Shown piece by piece: positions 52,197 to 63,135 of a stretch of 64,000 bases of DNA. Below the pieces are notes generated by a model that was not told the origin of the DNA, searched no databases, and saw only the letters and a list, made by a program, of their open reading frames with translations. This stretch comes from Corallococcus macrosporus DSM 14697 (GTDB lineage Bacteria; Myxococcota; Myxococcia; Myxococcales; Myxococcaceae), in contig NZ_CP022203.1 of assembly GCF_002305895.1 (NCBI RefSeq), positions 7,536,001 to 7,600,000 of the forward strand, written 5' to 3'. The stretch's first letter is position 1; every line of letters starts with the position of its first letter. Position numbers and translations under genes: made by a program.

Positions 52197-55100
52197 ATGC
52201 CCTACCTCCCCCTTCGCTGTGACTGGACGCACTTCGCGCCCTCCCAGGAGACGCTCGCCGTCACCTACGACCCGCCGGATGCGGGCAGGCTCGTCTCCGT
52301 CCGGCTGGAGGTGCGCGACCACGCCAATGTCCTGGTGTACCGCTCGGACGCGCTCGACTGTCAGGGAGGGCCCGCGGCCGTCACGTGGACAGGCGCGCTG
52401 AACGTGGGCAACGACGCCGTCCAGGAGCCCTTCGCCACGCCGCTGCGCGCGCCCTACACGCTCCAGGTCGACGCCGTCATTGAACCGGAGGCGCGTGAGG
52501 GGCTCCGTCAGCCGGAGGACCTGCCCAACACCGGGTTGGACCCGGTGATGGCCTGCGAGGCCCGGCGCGACCAGTCCCTCCCGGAGGAGGAGGCGCGGGC
52601 GCTGCCGCCTCCGCCGCCCACCACCGCGCGGGTCGACGTCCTCTATCATTCGGTGGAGGTCGTCCGCGGCCCCTGGCTGGCCACCGGAGAAGCGCTCACG
52701 CGAGGCACCCACGCCAGCATCTGCCACAAGCTCAACCAGCTCGGGTACTACGCCGGGCCTCCGGCGCGCGCGGCGGCGGGCACCACGGACCTGCTCGACA
52801 AGGCCAAGGAGCGCTTCCGGCGCAATCACGGCGACCTGCGCATCATCGCCGCGCCCACGAACGCCAACTTCGAGGACGCGCTGGACGGCGCGCTGGGCCA
52901 CGCCCACGGCGCCCTCCCGACGCTGACGGACGACCAGAGCGCGCCCATCGCGGAAGGGACCGCCATCCCCCAGGGGAACAACGACCCGCTGCGTGTCTAT
53001 GTGGAGGCCGTCGGGTTCGACGAAGACCTGGCCAACCAGACGGACGAATTCCTGCGGCAGATTCCCCCCAACCGGAGCCGCGGCGCCATCAACTGGAGCG
53101 CGCTCCACAACAAGACGGCGAGCGAGGCCGCCAAGCTCAACCGCCCGCTCGTGCCGCTGGAGGCGGTCATCTACCTCAAGGGCCACGATGACCGCCGCGT
53201 CGCCGCCCCACGCGCGGTGGGCGAGGTCCGGGTGGACTGGTCCGCGGACGAGCCCGGCGAGGACCTCTCACACCTGCCCCTGAACGACCGCGTCCATACG
53301 GGGACGCGGACCTACGTCGGCCGCGTCCTGCGCAGCAACCACGTCGACCTCCACCACGACGGCGGCACCAACTGCCCGGCGGCCTATGGGGGCATCCGCA
53401 CCGCGGCGAACAACTTCCGCAACCCCTTCTGGCGCGAGCCGCAGCCCTACGCGCCCCATGCCGTGCCCACCGAGGACGCCGCCGCGGCGACAATCTGGGT
53501 CCCCGCCTACACGAACGACGGCGCGCATCCGAACCGCGTGGGACGCGCTGGCGTCTACCTCCAGCCCTCATTGATTGCGGGCGACCGGTACAAGGTCCGC
53601 GCGCGGCTCAGCTATCAGGGCCGCCCCAACGCCATGGCGCTGGAGGCCGCCAACCCCGTCTGCCAGTACGAGACGAAGCCCATCGTCGTCTGGCGCCGGG
53701 TGGAGGTCTTCGGAGTCGTTGGCTGGCCCCTTCGCAACCATGGCGCGCTGCCAGCGAAGTGCCAGGCGCGCTACGCCGAGTCCTTCCTGCGGGTCGACTT
53801 CTCCCGGACCCGGTACCAGGCCATCACCGCGGTGCTCACCCACCAGGACTACGTGGACTGGCTGGCCCACATCGAGGTCCACGCCACCCCGGTCATCGGT
53901 CCGCTCAGGGCGGTGCTCGACGCAACCACCCTCCATGACGCCTGCCCCATCGTGCTGCGGAACCCGAACGCGGCGCTGAGCTCGGGCCAGAAGAACAACC
54001 TCTACTTCTTCACCAACAACATGTTCAGCGAGCTGGTCAGCGCGCCCAACGTCCCCAGCGCCGGGGGATTCCTGCTCGACCGCATCGCCCAGCGGATGCG
54101 CACCGGGCATGCGCCCTGCGGCGGCATCATCATGCTGGAGTACAAGCTGTCGGACGACATCAAGGAGGCGCTCCGGACCTCCGACGGCGGCGACGTGCCC
54201 ACGACGTCGAACGGCAACGGCGCCCTGATGGGCATCATCGACCAGGACGTGAACGCGAACGCCGACTTCGTCTTCACCCACGAGGTGGGCCACTGCTTCT
54301 GGCTGACCCACCACGAGGCCGCCTCGGGGGTGGTGCCGCAGCACCATGACCAGTTCGACCACAACTGCATGATGAGCTACCCGGACTGGGACGGGCGACG
54401 GCCCCAGTACCCGCACCAGGCGCCGGCCACGTTCGACCCGCACTTCTGCGGCAAGTGCAACCTCAAGCTGCGGGGCTGGGACATCACCCACGCCGACATC
54501 CTGGCGCTCGACCAGCCCACGTTCCCGGACCAGCTCTCCGCCCTCTTCTATTACGACCGCGCCGACCCCGGGCTCCGGTGGGACGTCGAGCTGGCGCACG
54601 TGCAGGACGCCTTCACCCGTGTCTCCCGCGGGCTGTTCCGGGAGCGCTTCTTCGACCGGAACGCGGACTTCGACACGTGGATGACGGACCTGGGGAACTG
54701 CGACATCTACCACCACGTCACCCACGGCAACGTCCGCTGCGCGAAGCACAAGGTGCGAGTGGCCTCCATGGGCACGGCCGTTCCCCGCTACCCGACGTGG
54801 TGCAGGAATGACGGCGCCAAGGTGAACCGGCTCAGCGCCGAGGAGCGGGACCTCTGCACGCGCACGGGCTTCGCCCCGGCCCCGCTCACGGAATGGGCGA
54901 AGTCCTCCCTCATCACCCCGAAGACGTACTGGCATGACCTGAGCAGCGTCATCCAATGGACCGTGGACCTCAACGACTCCAGCCAGGACATCGAGTTCAC
55001 CTACGAGCAGCTTCAACAGGCCTTCAAGCAGGGCCGGAAGGCGCCACGCCTGCTCGCCTTCTTCAGCTCGTGCCTGCTGGGTTGGGAGCGGCGCTTCGCC

Positions 55101-55403
55101 GAGCTCTTCATCAGCCGGGGCACGCCCTACGTCATCGCCTTCCGCAGCCGCTACCAGACCACCCAGGCGCTGCCGTTCAGCCAGCGGTTCTACCGGGTCC
55201 TCCGGGACAACGACTTCGCGCCTGACGCCATCCAGCGCGCCTTCATGACGGCCGCGGGGGACCACCCCCACGCGGAGCCCTGCCTCTTCACGGCCCAGGG
55301 CATCACCCGCTGCAGCGCCGCGACCCGAGGCGGGCAGGCGGCGTTCCAAGGCTGCGATTGGAGCAGCGACGCCTTCGACGCCCCGCGCTTCCCCAACCCC
55401 TGA
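52197..55403 (+). CDS. 1068-residue protein: metzincin-like zinc protease plus CHAT/caspase-like domain
   Basis: No single known family fits the full length. A peptidoglycan-binding-like helix pair lies near 165-205 (HKLNQLGYYAGPPA... KAKERFRRNHGDL). Residues 695-706 read HEVGHCFWLTHH: HExxH plus a third His six residues after the motif, as in metzincins (their Gly is Trp here). CMMSYP at 724-729 is a fitting Met-turn. Residues 830-1040 look like a CHAT domain: IYHHVTHGNVR with His843 and LAFFSSCLLG with Cys959, followed by GTPYVIAFRS, a caspase-type His/Cys dyad with typical spacing. No signal peptide. With the small gene before it, a secreted (perhaps type VI) effector is possible. Activity is unproven. 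Confidence 0.7.
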   Translation: MPYLPLRCDWTHFAPSQETLAVTYDPPDAGRLVSVRLEVRDHANVLVYRSDALDCQGGPAAVTWTGALNVGNDAVQEPFATPLRAPYTLQVDAVIEPEAREGLRQPEDLPNTGLDPVMACEARRDQSLPEEEARALPPPPPTTARVDVLYHSVEVVRGPWLATGEALTRGTHASICHKLNQLGYYAGPPARAAAGTTDLLDKAKERFRRNHGDLRIIAAPTNANFEDALDGALGHAHGALPTLTDDQSAPIAEGTAIPQGNNDPLRVYVEAVGFDEDLANQTDEFLRQIPPNRSRGAINWSALHNKTASEAAKLNRPLVPLEAVIYLKGHDDRRVAAPRAVGEVRVDWSADEPGEDLSHLPLNDRVHTGTRTYVGRVLRSNHVDLHHDGGTNCPAAYGGIRTAANNFRNPFWREPQPYAPHAVPTEDAAAATIWVPAYTNDGAHPNRVGRAGVYLQPSLIAGDRYKVRARLSYQGRPNAMALEAANPVCQYETKPIVVWRRVEVFGVVGWPLRNHGALPAKCQARYAESFLRVDFSRTRYQAITAVLTHQDYVDWLAHIEVHATPVIGPLRAVLDATTLHDACPIVLRNPNAALSSGQKNNLYFFTNNMFSELVSAPNVPSAGGFLLDRIAQRMRTGHAPCGGIIMLEYKLSDDIKEALRTSDGGDVPTTSNGNGALMGIIDQDVNANADFVFTHEVGHCFWLTHHEAASGVVPQHHDQFDHNCMMSYPDWDGRRPQYPHQAPATFDPHFCGKCNLKLRGWDITHADILALDQPTFPDQLSALFYYDRADPGLRWDVELAHVQDAFTRVSRGLFRERFFDRNADFDTWMTDLGNCDIYHHVTHGNVRCAKHKVRVASMGTAVPRYPTWCRNDGAKVNRLSAEERDLCTRTGFAPAPLTEWAKSSLITPKTYWHDLSSVIQWTVDLNDSSQDIEFTYEQLQQAFKQGRKAPRLLAFFSSCLLGWERRFAELFISRGTPYVIAFRSRYQTTQALPFSQRFYRVLRDNDFAPDAIQRAFMTAAGDHPHAEPCLFTAQGITRCSAATRGGQAAFQGCDWSSDAFDAPRFPNP

Positions 55404-55496
55404 CCCACGGCCGGGGGCCGGCCCGCCGTCCACTGCCGTGCCGCCTCTCCATCCCACCCTTGACAGCCCCAGGGCCCAGGTCTAACGCAAGGCGCC

Positions 55497-56750
55497 ATGA
55501 GCACTCCCCAGTTCCCGCCCTCTCCGACGCGCGCCATCAGCAGTGAAGGCCCCTTCCGAGCCCTGCTGCTGGAGAACATCCACCCGTCCGCGGGGGAGAT
55601 GCTGGCCGCCGAGGGCTTCCAGGTGGAGCGCGTCTCCTCCGCCCTCAAGCCGGACGAGCTGGCGGAGCGGTTGAAGGGCGTGCACCTGCTGGGCATCCGC
55701 AGCAAGACGACGGTGCCGCTGGCCGCGCTGGCGCACGCGGAGGACCTGCTCGCCATTGGCGCCTTCTGCATCGGCACCAACCAGGTGGACCTGACGTCCG
55801 CCAACACGCACGGCATCCCCGTCTTCAACGCGCCCTTCAGCAACACGCGCAGCGTGGCGGAGATGGTCATCGCGGAAATCATCGTCCTGACGCGGCAGCT
55901 CTTCGACCGCAGCCGGGAGGTCCACGCGGGCCAGTGGCGCAAGGTGGCCACCGGCAGCCATGAGGTGCGCGGCAAGACGCTGGGCATCATCGGCTACGGC
56001 CACATCGGCTCGCAGCTCGGCATCATCGCCGAGGCGCTGGGCATGCGCGTGCTCTACTTCGACGTGATGACCAAGCTGCCGCTGGGCAACGCGCAGCCGT
56101 CCGTCACCCTGGAGGAGCTGCTCGGCGCGTCCGACTTCGTCACCCTGCACGTGCCCGCGCTGCCCACCACGCACATGATGATGGGCGCCGAGCAGATCGC
56201 GCAGATGAAGAAGGGCGCGTGCCTCATCAACGCCAGCCGCGGCACGGTGGTGGACATCGACGCGCTGGCCCGCGCGCTCCAGTCCAAGCACCTGGGCGGC
56301 GCCGCGGTGGACGTCTACCCGGAGGAGCCGGAGAGCAACTCGGACGGCTTCGTCACCGCGCTCCAGGGCCTGCCCAACGTGGTGCTCACGCCGCACATCG
56401 GCGGGTCCACGGAGGAGGCCCAGGCCTCCATCGGCAAGGAGGTGGCCACCAGCCTGCTGAAGTACTTCAAGGCGGGCGCCAGCACGGGCGCGGTGAACTT
56501 CCCGCACATCGAGGCGCCGCTCATCCCCGGCACGCACCGCATCCTCAACGTGCACCGCAACATCCCGGGCGTGCTGCGCGACATCAACCGCATCGTCTCC
56601 GACCTCAACGCCAACATCCACGCCCAGGTGCTCAGCACGGACGCCAACATCGGCTACCTGCTGATGGACCTGGACCAGGACGTCTCCACCCCGGTGTGCG
56701 AGGCCATCGCCGGGCTGCAGACGGACATCAAGACGCGCATCCTGTCCTGA
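55497..56750 (+). CDS. serA: D-3-phosphoglycerate dehydrogenase
   Basis: A 417-residue NAD-dependent enzyme for the first committed step of serine synthesis. Substrate domain LLLENIHPSAGEML, NAD loop LGIIGYGHIGSQLG near 160-173, catalytic Arg in INASRGTVVD, Glu/His pair in VYPEEPE and TPHIGGSTEEAQ. A C-terminal ACT domain (about 340-417, HRNIPGVLRDINRI...DANIGYLLMDLD) gives serine feedback inhibition, as in the E. coli-type enzyme of about 410 residues. ATG 55497. Convergent with the FAD-linked oxidase (12 bp between stops). Confidence 0.92.
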   Translation: MSTPQFPPSPTRAISSEGPFRALLLENIHPSAGEMLAAEGFQVERVSSALKPDELAERLKGVHLLGIRSKTTVPLAALAHAEDLLAIGAFCIGTNQVDLTSANTHGIPVFNAPFSNTRSVAEMVIAEIIVLTRQLFDRSREVHAGQWRKVATGSHEVRGKTLGIIGYGHIGSQLGIIAEALGMRVLYFDVMTKLPLGNAQPSVTLEELLGASDFVTLHVPALPTTHMMMGAEQIAQMKKGACLINASRGTVVDIDALARALQSKHLGGAAVDVYPEEPESNSDGFVTALQGLPNVVLTPHIGGSTEEAQASIGKEVATSLLKYFKAGASTGAVNFPHIEAPLIPGTHRILNVHRNIPGVLRDINRIVSDLNANIHAQVLSTDANIGYLLMDLDQDVSTPVCEAIAGLQTDIKTRILS

Positions 56751-56762
56751 CGTCCGGCGCCC

Positions 56763-58169
<1,407 letters not shown>

Positions 58170-58346
58170 GCCTCTAGGCGTATTGCAGCCGCATGGCCGT
58201 GACAAGGTGCAGCACGGGCCGGGTGTTGGGCGGGGGCGTTCGCGCCGGGACGCGCCGAATCCGCCAAGGAATCGAACGGAAGGCGTATAGGGCGTGGGCT
58301 CATGGCGGAATCCGCCCGTTTTCAGCCCCTCCGAGAGGAACCTCTT

Positions 58347-58724
58347 ATGTCGAAGTCCCTGTCCCGGCGCATCCAGGCCCTTTCCCTGCTCGCGGCCGTT
58401 GCACTGGCTCCGACCGCGCTCGCGGAACAGGCTCCAATGGGTCGGCCCTATGTCTTCGCGACAGTGGACGACTACACCGTCAGGCTTGATGGCTACATCG
58501 AGGTCACGGGCGTGATCCAAGGCGAGGCGGCCCCTCGCACCGTGACCTTCTGGGTCTCGCCGAATATTGGCGCAGGGGTGAATTTCCAGGCGATGAGTAG
58601 CCGCTGCGACCGGATGGCCATGCTCACCATGGCCAAGCCTGGCGCCTACCTGTTCACCATGTCGGTGGAAGAGCAGCAGAACTACTACCGTCAGTTCGTC
58701 TGCAAGCTGACCCGCCTCCCCTGA
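58347..58724 (+). CDS. Hypothetical exported protein
   Basis: A 125-residue protein. ATG 58347 follows GAGAGGAA; MSKSLSRRIQALSLLAAVALAPTALA is a good Sec signal (ALA cleavage). Mature part is short and beta-rich with two Cys (RCDRM and VCKLT). No family seen. Divergent from the FAD oxidase with 177 bp between; upstream of the calcium-repeat lipoprotein by 36 bp, possibly cotranscribed. Confidence 0.65.
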   Translation: MSKSLSRRIQALSLLAAVALAPTALAEQAPMGRPYVFATVDDYTVRLDGYIEVTGVIQGEAAPRTVTFWVSPNIGAGVNFQAMSSRCDRMAMLTMAKPGAYLFTMSVEEQQNYYRQFVCKLTRLP

Positions 58725-58760
58725 CGCCCCACGGACTCACGGACGAAACGGACGGCTCCC

Positions 58761-60557
58761 ATGGGGACGAATGGACGGACCTGGCTGGCGCTGACGCTGG
58801 CCATGGCGACGTTGGCGGGCTGCTCGGGCGGTGCCGGCCCGGAGCAGGACTCGGACGGTGACGGTGACGGTGTCGTCGACGCCCTGGACTGCGCGCCGGG
58901 GGATGGCACGCGCTGGCGGTTCCTGGCGGGCCACGTGGACGCGGACCTGGACGGCCTGGGCGCGGGTGCCGCCCTCCAGAGCTGCGTGGGACACCAGCTC
59001 CCCGCGGGCCTGAGCGCGCAAGGCGGTGACTGCGCGCCCGACGATGCGTCCCGCTGGCGCGAACAGAGCGGCCTCTACCCGGACCAGGACAACGACGGGG
59101 CGACTGGCGAAGGCCCGGTGACGGCATGCGTGGGCGACACGCTCGTGGGCTACCGGTTGGAGGCGGGCCCGCGGGACTGTGATGACACGGACGCTCGAGT
59201 GTCGGCCTTGGCGCTGGCCTGGCCCGACCCGGACGGGGACGGCGTGGGCAGCGGCGAGCCCGTGTCCCACTGCGCCGGCGGGCAGCCGCCTGCGGGCCAT
59301 GCGGCGGTGGACGGCGACTGCGCGCCCGATGACCGCGTCCGTGCCCACTGGCTCGCGTACACCCACCGCGACGCGGACCGGGACGGCTTCACGGTGCCGG
59401 AGGAAGGCCGGCTGTGCGCCCTCGACCGGCTGCCGGAGGGCTACGCCCTGCGCGCCAACGGACTGGACTGCGATGACGCGAACGGCGCGCACTGGATGGA
59501 GCGCACCGTCTACGTGGACACCGACGGAGACGGCTTCGGCAGCGGCGAGTCCCAGACACAGTGCACGGGACAAACGGTGCCGCCGGGCTACGCGCTGGCT
59601 GCGGAGGACTGCGCGCCGGAGGACGGCACGCGGTGGCAGTGGCGCTCGTATGCGCATCGGGACGCGGATGGCGACGGCGACACCGTCCCGCAGCAAGGCG
59701 TGATGTGCAGTGGGGCGCAGCTTCCCCGGGGCTATGCCGAATGGCCCACCGGGCAGGACTGCGACGACCGTGACGCCCGCCGCATGGTGAGCTGGAGCGT
59801 GTTCCCGGACACGGACGGTGACGGCGTGGGCGCGGGCGCCCGGCAAACCGTCTGCGAGGGCCGCTCGCTGCCCGAGGGCTTCTCCCTGGCGGACACGGAC
59901 TGCGACGCCGTCGATTTCACGCGCTGGCAAGTGCTCGCGTACGCGCACCGGGACGCGGATGGTGACGGCTTCACCACACCCCAGGAAGGCTCACTGTGCG
60001 CGGGCGCGGCGCTTCCGGCGGGCCATGCCACCCAGGCCCAGGGCCACGACTGCGACGATACGGACCAGAGCGTCCACACCAACGTCCTGGCATGGCCGGA
60101 CACGGACGGTGACGGCGTCGGCGAGGGCGAGCCCGTCGTGCGGTGCACGGATGGCACGAGGCCCACGGCGCCCTGGTCCGCCCTGGGCGGGGACTGCGCG
60201 GCGGACGATGCGACGCGCTGGCGGCAGGTGGCCTACGCGCATGTGGACCGGGACGAGGATGGATACACGCGGCCCGAGGCTGGCAGCGTGTGCGCCGGTG
60301 ACTCACTGCACGAGCCCTACTTCGCCCAGGCCACGGGCAATGACTGCGACGACGCGGACGCCGTGCGCTACCGGTGGGCGGTGCTCTACCCGGACGCCGA
60401 CGGCGACGGCGTGGGCACCTCGCCCCGCACGATTCCCTGCCTCGGCGCACAGACGCCCTCGGGCTTCTCTCTCAAGGGCTACGACGTGGATGACTCGGAC
60501 GCGTCCATCCAGGAGGACGCCGAGGATGCGCTGATGGTGGAGCTCATCCTCGATTAG
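58761..60557 (+). CDS. Lipoprotein of eleven calcium-binding Asp-rich repeats
   Basis: A 598-residue surface lipoprotein (LAGC lipobox near 21). The mature chain holds about eleven modules of about 48 residues, each with one D-x-D-x-D-G loop (e.g. DTDGDGVG, DADGDGFT), a Cys pair and a terminal DCDD or DCAPDD turn. Modules alternate between two types: HRDADxDGxT and PDTDGDGVG. Loop type resembles thrombospondin-type-3/dockerin-like calcium loops. Function could be adhesive or structural. The DNA is also repeated (e.g. GGACACGGACGGTGACGGCGT at about 59810 and 60100). Confidence 0.82.
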   Translation: MGTNGRTWLALTLAMATLAGCSGGAGPEQDSDGDGDGVVDALDCAPGDGTRWRFLAGHVDADLDGLGAGAALQSCVGHQLPAGLSAQGGDCAPDDASRWREQSGLYPDQDNDGATGEGPVTACVGDTLVGYRLEAGPRDCDDTDARVSALALAWPDPDGDGVGSGEPVSHCAGGQPPAGHAAVDGDCAPDDRVRAHWLAYTHRDADRDGFTVPEEGRLCALDRLPEGYALRANGLDCDDANGAHWMERTVYVDTDGDGFGSGESQTQCTGQTVPPGYALAAEDCAPEDGTRWQWRSYAHRDADGDGDTVPQQGVMCSGAQLPRGYAEWPTGQDCDDRDARRMVSWSVFPDTDGDGVGAGARQTVCEGRSLPEGFSLADTDCDAVDFTRWQVLAYAHRDADGDGFTTPQEGSLCAGAALPAGHATQAQGHDCDDTDQSVHTNVLAWPDTDGDGVGEGEPVVRCTDGTRPTAPWSALGGDCAADDATRWRQVAYAHVDRDEDGYTRPEAGSVCAGDSLHEPYFAQATGNDCDDADAVRYRWAVLYPDADGDGVGTSPRTIPCLGAQTPSGFSLKGYDVDDSDASIQEDAEDALMVELILD

Positions 60558-60622
60558 CCCTCAGCAGCAGACCTCCCCTGGCCGGAGGAATGCCCTGCCC
60601 CACCCGCGCTAGAGTCCCGCGG

Positions 60623-62554
60623 ATGCGCCTCGCGAGAACCTCCTGGCTCTGGGCCCTCCTGCTGGCCCTCTCCGCCTGCACCTCCGACTCGCCTCCTTCC
60701 ACGCCCGACTCCGGGACACCGACCCAGCTCGGCCGCGTGACGGGACAGGCCCTGCTCGAAGGGGCCACCGCCCACGAAGGAATCCTCCTCACGCTGGAGG
60801 GCAGCGAGCACCGCGCGCTCACCGACGCGGAGGGGCGCTTCACCCTGGAGGGCCTCCCCGCGGGTACGCACACGCTGGTGGCCCGGAAGCCGGGCTACTA
60901 CGACGCGACACAGCGCGTACAGGTCCAGGCCGGCGAGACAACCACCGTCACGCTCCAGCTCAGGGCGGAGCTGGGCGCGCTGCAAGGGCTCGTCATCCGT
61001 GAGGACGAGGCCCCGGTTCCCGATGCGCGCGTCACGCTGACGGAGACGGGCGCCACCCGGACCACGGACGAACAGGGCCACGTCGACTTCGGCCCGCTCG
61101 TCCCGGGCACGTACACCGTGGTGGCCGAAAAGAACGGCCATGTCCGCACCCAGGAGACGGTCCGCGTCACGAACGTCGAACGCTCCCAGGTCACCCTCAC
61201 CCTCCGGCGCGAGCGAGGCAGCGTGAGCGGCACCGCGCTGCTCGAGAGCGCCACCGCGCATGACGGCATCACCCTCACGCTGCTGGAGAGCGGCGCCACC
61301 ACGACCACGGATGCGCAGGGCCACTTCGCCTTCCCCAGCGTCCCCGTGGGCACGTACACGGTGCTGGCCCGCAAGGGCCTGTATACCGAGGCCCGTCAGT
61401 CCGTGGAGGTCCGCGCGAACCTTCCAGGCCAGGTCGACCTGACGCTGAATCGGCTCCCGGCCCCGGAGCTCACGGCGCCCGCGCTGGCCGTCCAGCGCGG
61501 CCACCTGCGGCTGACGGGCGCGCACTTCGGCCCCGAGCAAGGGAGCCACACCATCACCCTTGGCGGCGTGGAGGTCGACGAGTACCTCGCCTGGTCGGAC
61601 GCCGAAGTGGTGGTGCGCGTGCCCGGGAGCCTCGCGCCCGGCGTACACGCGCTGGTCATGGCCTCCGGTGTGAGCTGGCGGGCCGACGCCACCGCCTCGC
61701 TGCGCGTGCTCCGGCAGCGGACCCTGGCCTACGCCGCCAACTGGGGCATGGGCGTCCTGCCGGACAACACCGTCACCGTCTGGGGCTCGGCCGATGCGTC
61801 GAACGATGTCACGCCGGTTCCCTCGGCCATCACCGACGTCGTGAGCGTGGCCGCCGGGGCGTCGTTCGCGGTGGCCCTGCAGGCGGATGGGAGCGTCATC
61901 AAATGGGGAGGGCCCGACCCCGTCCCGGTGCCCGATGGCCTGTCGGACGTGGTGGACATCAGCGCGTATGGCACCCGCGTCCTGGCGCTCAAGCGGGATG
62001 GCACCGTCGTCACCATCGCCGGGGGCATCTCCGAGGAGACGCCGGTCCCCGCGGGCCTCCAGGACGTCATCGCGGTGTCCGCGGCGCCGTTCCACGGCAT
62101 GGCGCTCAAGGCGGACGGCACCGTCGCCGTCTGGGGGCAGGACGTCTTCGACCTTCAGACGGTCCCAGCGGACTTGAATGACGTGGTGGCCATCGCCAAC
62201 ACGAGCAGCAGCGCGCTGGCGCTGCGGGCCAATGGCACCGCCGCCGTCTGGGGATTCGGCGCGGCGTACTACGACCTCGCGCTCACCCCGGACCTCGGCG
62301 ACGTCGTGGAGATCGCGGGGGGCGAGCACCACTACATGGCGCTCCGCTCCAACGGCACCCTCCGCGTCTGGGGGAACAGCGCCCATGGCCAGACGACGCC
62401 CCCCGCGGGACTGACGAACGTCGCCGCCGTCGCGGGCCAGGCCTTCAACAAGAGCCTGGCGCTCCGGGGGGACGGCACCGTCGCGAGCTGGGGCGACGCG
62501 ACGCCTTCACACCTGCCACCGCCAGGACTGGTCCTCCGCGTCCCTGCCCGGTAG
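60623..62554 (+). CDS. Lipoprotein with carboxypeptidase-regulatory, IPT-like and RCC1 repeats
   Basis: A 643-residue protein with lipobox LSAC. Three N-terminal repeats (about 30-290) of G.L.GTHTLVARKPGYYDATQ type are CarboxypepD-regulatory-like beta-sandwiches. An IPT/TIG-like domain follows (about 290-370: ITLGGVEVDEYLAWSDAEVVVRVP). From about 375 come six to seven RCC1-type repeats (VVSVAAGASFAVALQADGSVIKWG, VIAVSAAPFHGMALKADGTVAVWG, VVEIAGGEHHYMALRSNGTLRVWG), predicted beta-propeller. Surface binding or signalling is likely; no enzyme motif. Confidence 0.82.
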   Translation: MRLARTSWLWALLLALSACTSDSPPSTPDSGTPTQLGRVTGQALLEGATAHEGILLTLEGSEHRALTDAEGRFTLEGLPAGTHTLVARKPGYYDATQRVQVQAGETTTVTLQLRAELGALQGLVIREDEAPVPDARVTLTETGATRTTDEQGHVDFGPLVPGTYTVVAEKNGHVRTQETVRVTNVERSQVTLTLRRERGSVSGTALLESATAHDGITLTLLESGATTTTDAQGHFAFPSVPVGTYTVLARKGLYTEARQSVEVRANLPGQVDLTLNRLPAPELTAPALAVQRGHLRLTGAHFGPEQGSHTITLGGVEVDEYLAWSDAEVVVRVPGSLAPGVHALVMASGVSWRADATASLRVLRQRTLAYAANWGMGVLPDNTVTVWGSADASNDVTPVPSAITDVVSVAAGASFAVALQADGSVIKWGGPDPVPVPDGLSDVVDISAYGTRVLALKRDGTVVTIAGGISEETPVPAGLQDVIAVSAAPFHGMALKADGTVAVWGQDVFDLQTVPADLNDVVAIANTSSSALALRANGTAAVWGFGAAYYDLALTPDLGDVVEIAGGEHHYMALRSNGTLRVWGNSAHGQTTPPAGLTNVAAVAGQAFNKSLALRGDGTVASWGDATPSHLPPPGLVLRVPAR

Positions 62555-62664
62555 CTCGAAAGCGACCCACCCCACAAACAAGTCTTTCAAGAAATACAGG
62601 TTGCGCCGGGTACCATGCGGAGGAACACTCCAGCATGCTCGCAGCCCAACGGAGAGACGAGGCG

Positions 62665-63123
62665 ATGACGGACCCGGTTCCGCTCGACGCGCCCGACATC
62701 CAGGACGTGGTGCGGACCCGGACGCTGGGGGTGGCCTATGTGGGCACGGTGCTGGTGGTGGCGCACAACGCGCAGCACCCGGCCGCGGACGACTGGGCGC
62801 GCTACTGCGAGCTCATCGCCCGTCACCAGGGCACGGCCACCGCGCAGTTCGTCCTCGCCGAAGGGCCCGGGCCCAGCGCCACCCAGCGGCAGCAGGCGCT
62901 CAACCAGGTGCCCAAGGACTACGTCATTCCGCCCACCGCGGTGTTCACCGAGTCCTCGCTGGTGCGCGGCGTCGTGACGCTCTTCAACTGGTTCAGCCCG
63001 CGCTCCATGCGCGCCTTCGTCCCCGGCGACCTCCGGGGCGCGGCGCGGCACCTGGGCCTGGGCGAGGACCAGGTGCGGCGGCTGGTGGCAATCGGCGAGG
63101 CGGTGCGGCCGGCCGTGCCGTGA
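62665..63123 (+). CDS. STAS/SpoIIAA-like protein
   Basis: A 152-residue protein from ATG 62665 (GGAGAG eight bases before; ATG 62635 also possible). Pattern LGVAYVGTVLVVAHN, DDWARYCELIARHQ, TAQFVLAEG, then PPTAVFTESSLVRGVVTLFNWFSPRSM and a helix HLGLGEDQVRRLVA. Resembles standalone STAS-like proteins of myxobacteria. No phospho motif. Convergent with the Cys-rich protein gene. Confidence 0.6.
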   Translation: MTDPVPLDAPDIQDVVRTRTLGVAYVGTVLVVAHNAQHPAADDWARYCELIARHQGTATAQFVLAEGPGPSATQRQQALNQVPKDYVIPPTAVFTESSLVRGVVTLFNWFSPRSMRAFVPGDLRGAARHLGLGEDQVRRLVAIGEAVRPAVP

Positions 63124-63135
63124 GGCGCCCCCTGG

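Noticed and set aside
52197-55403. Ordinary secreted metalloprotease
   Set aside because: No signal peptide, and an additional CHAT-like dyad and size do not fit simple secreted peptidases.
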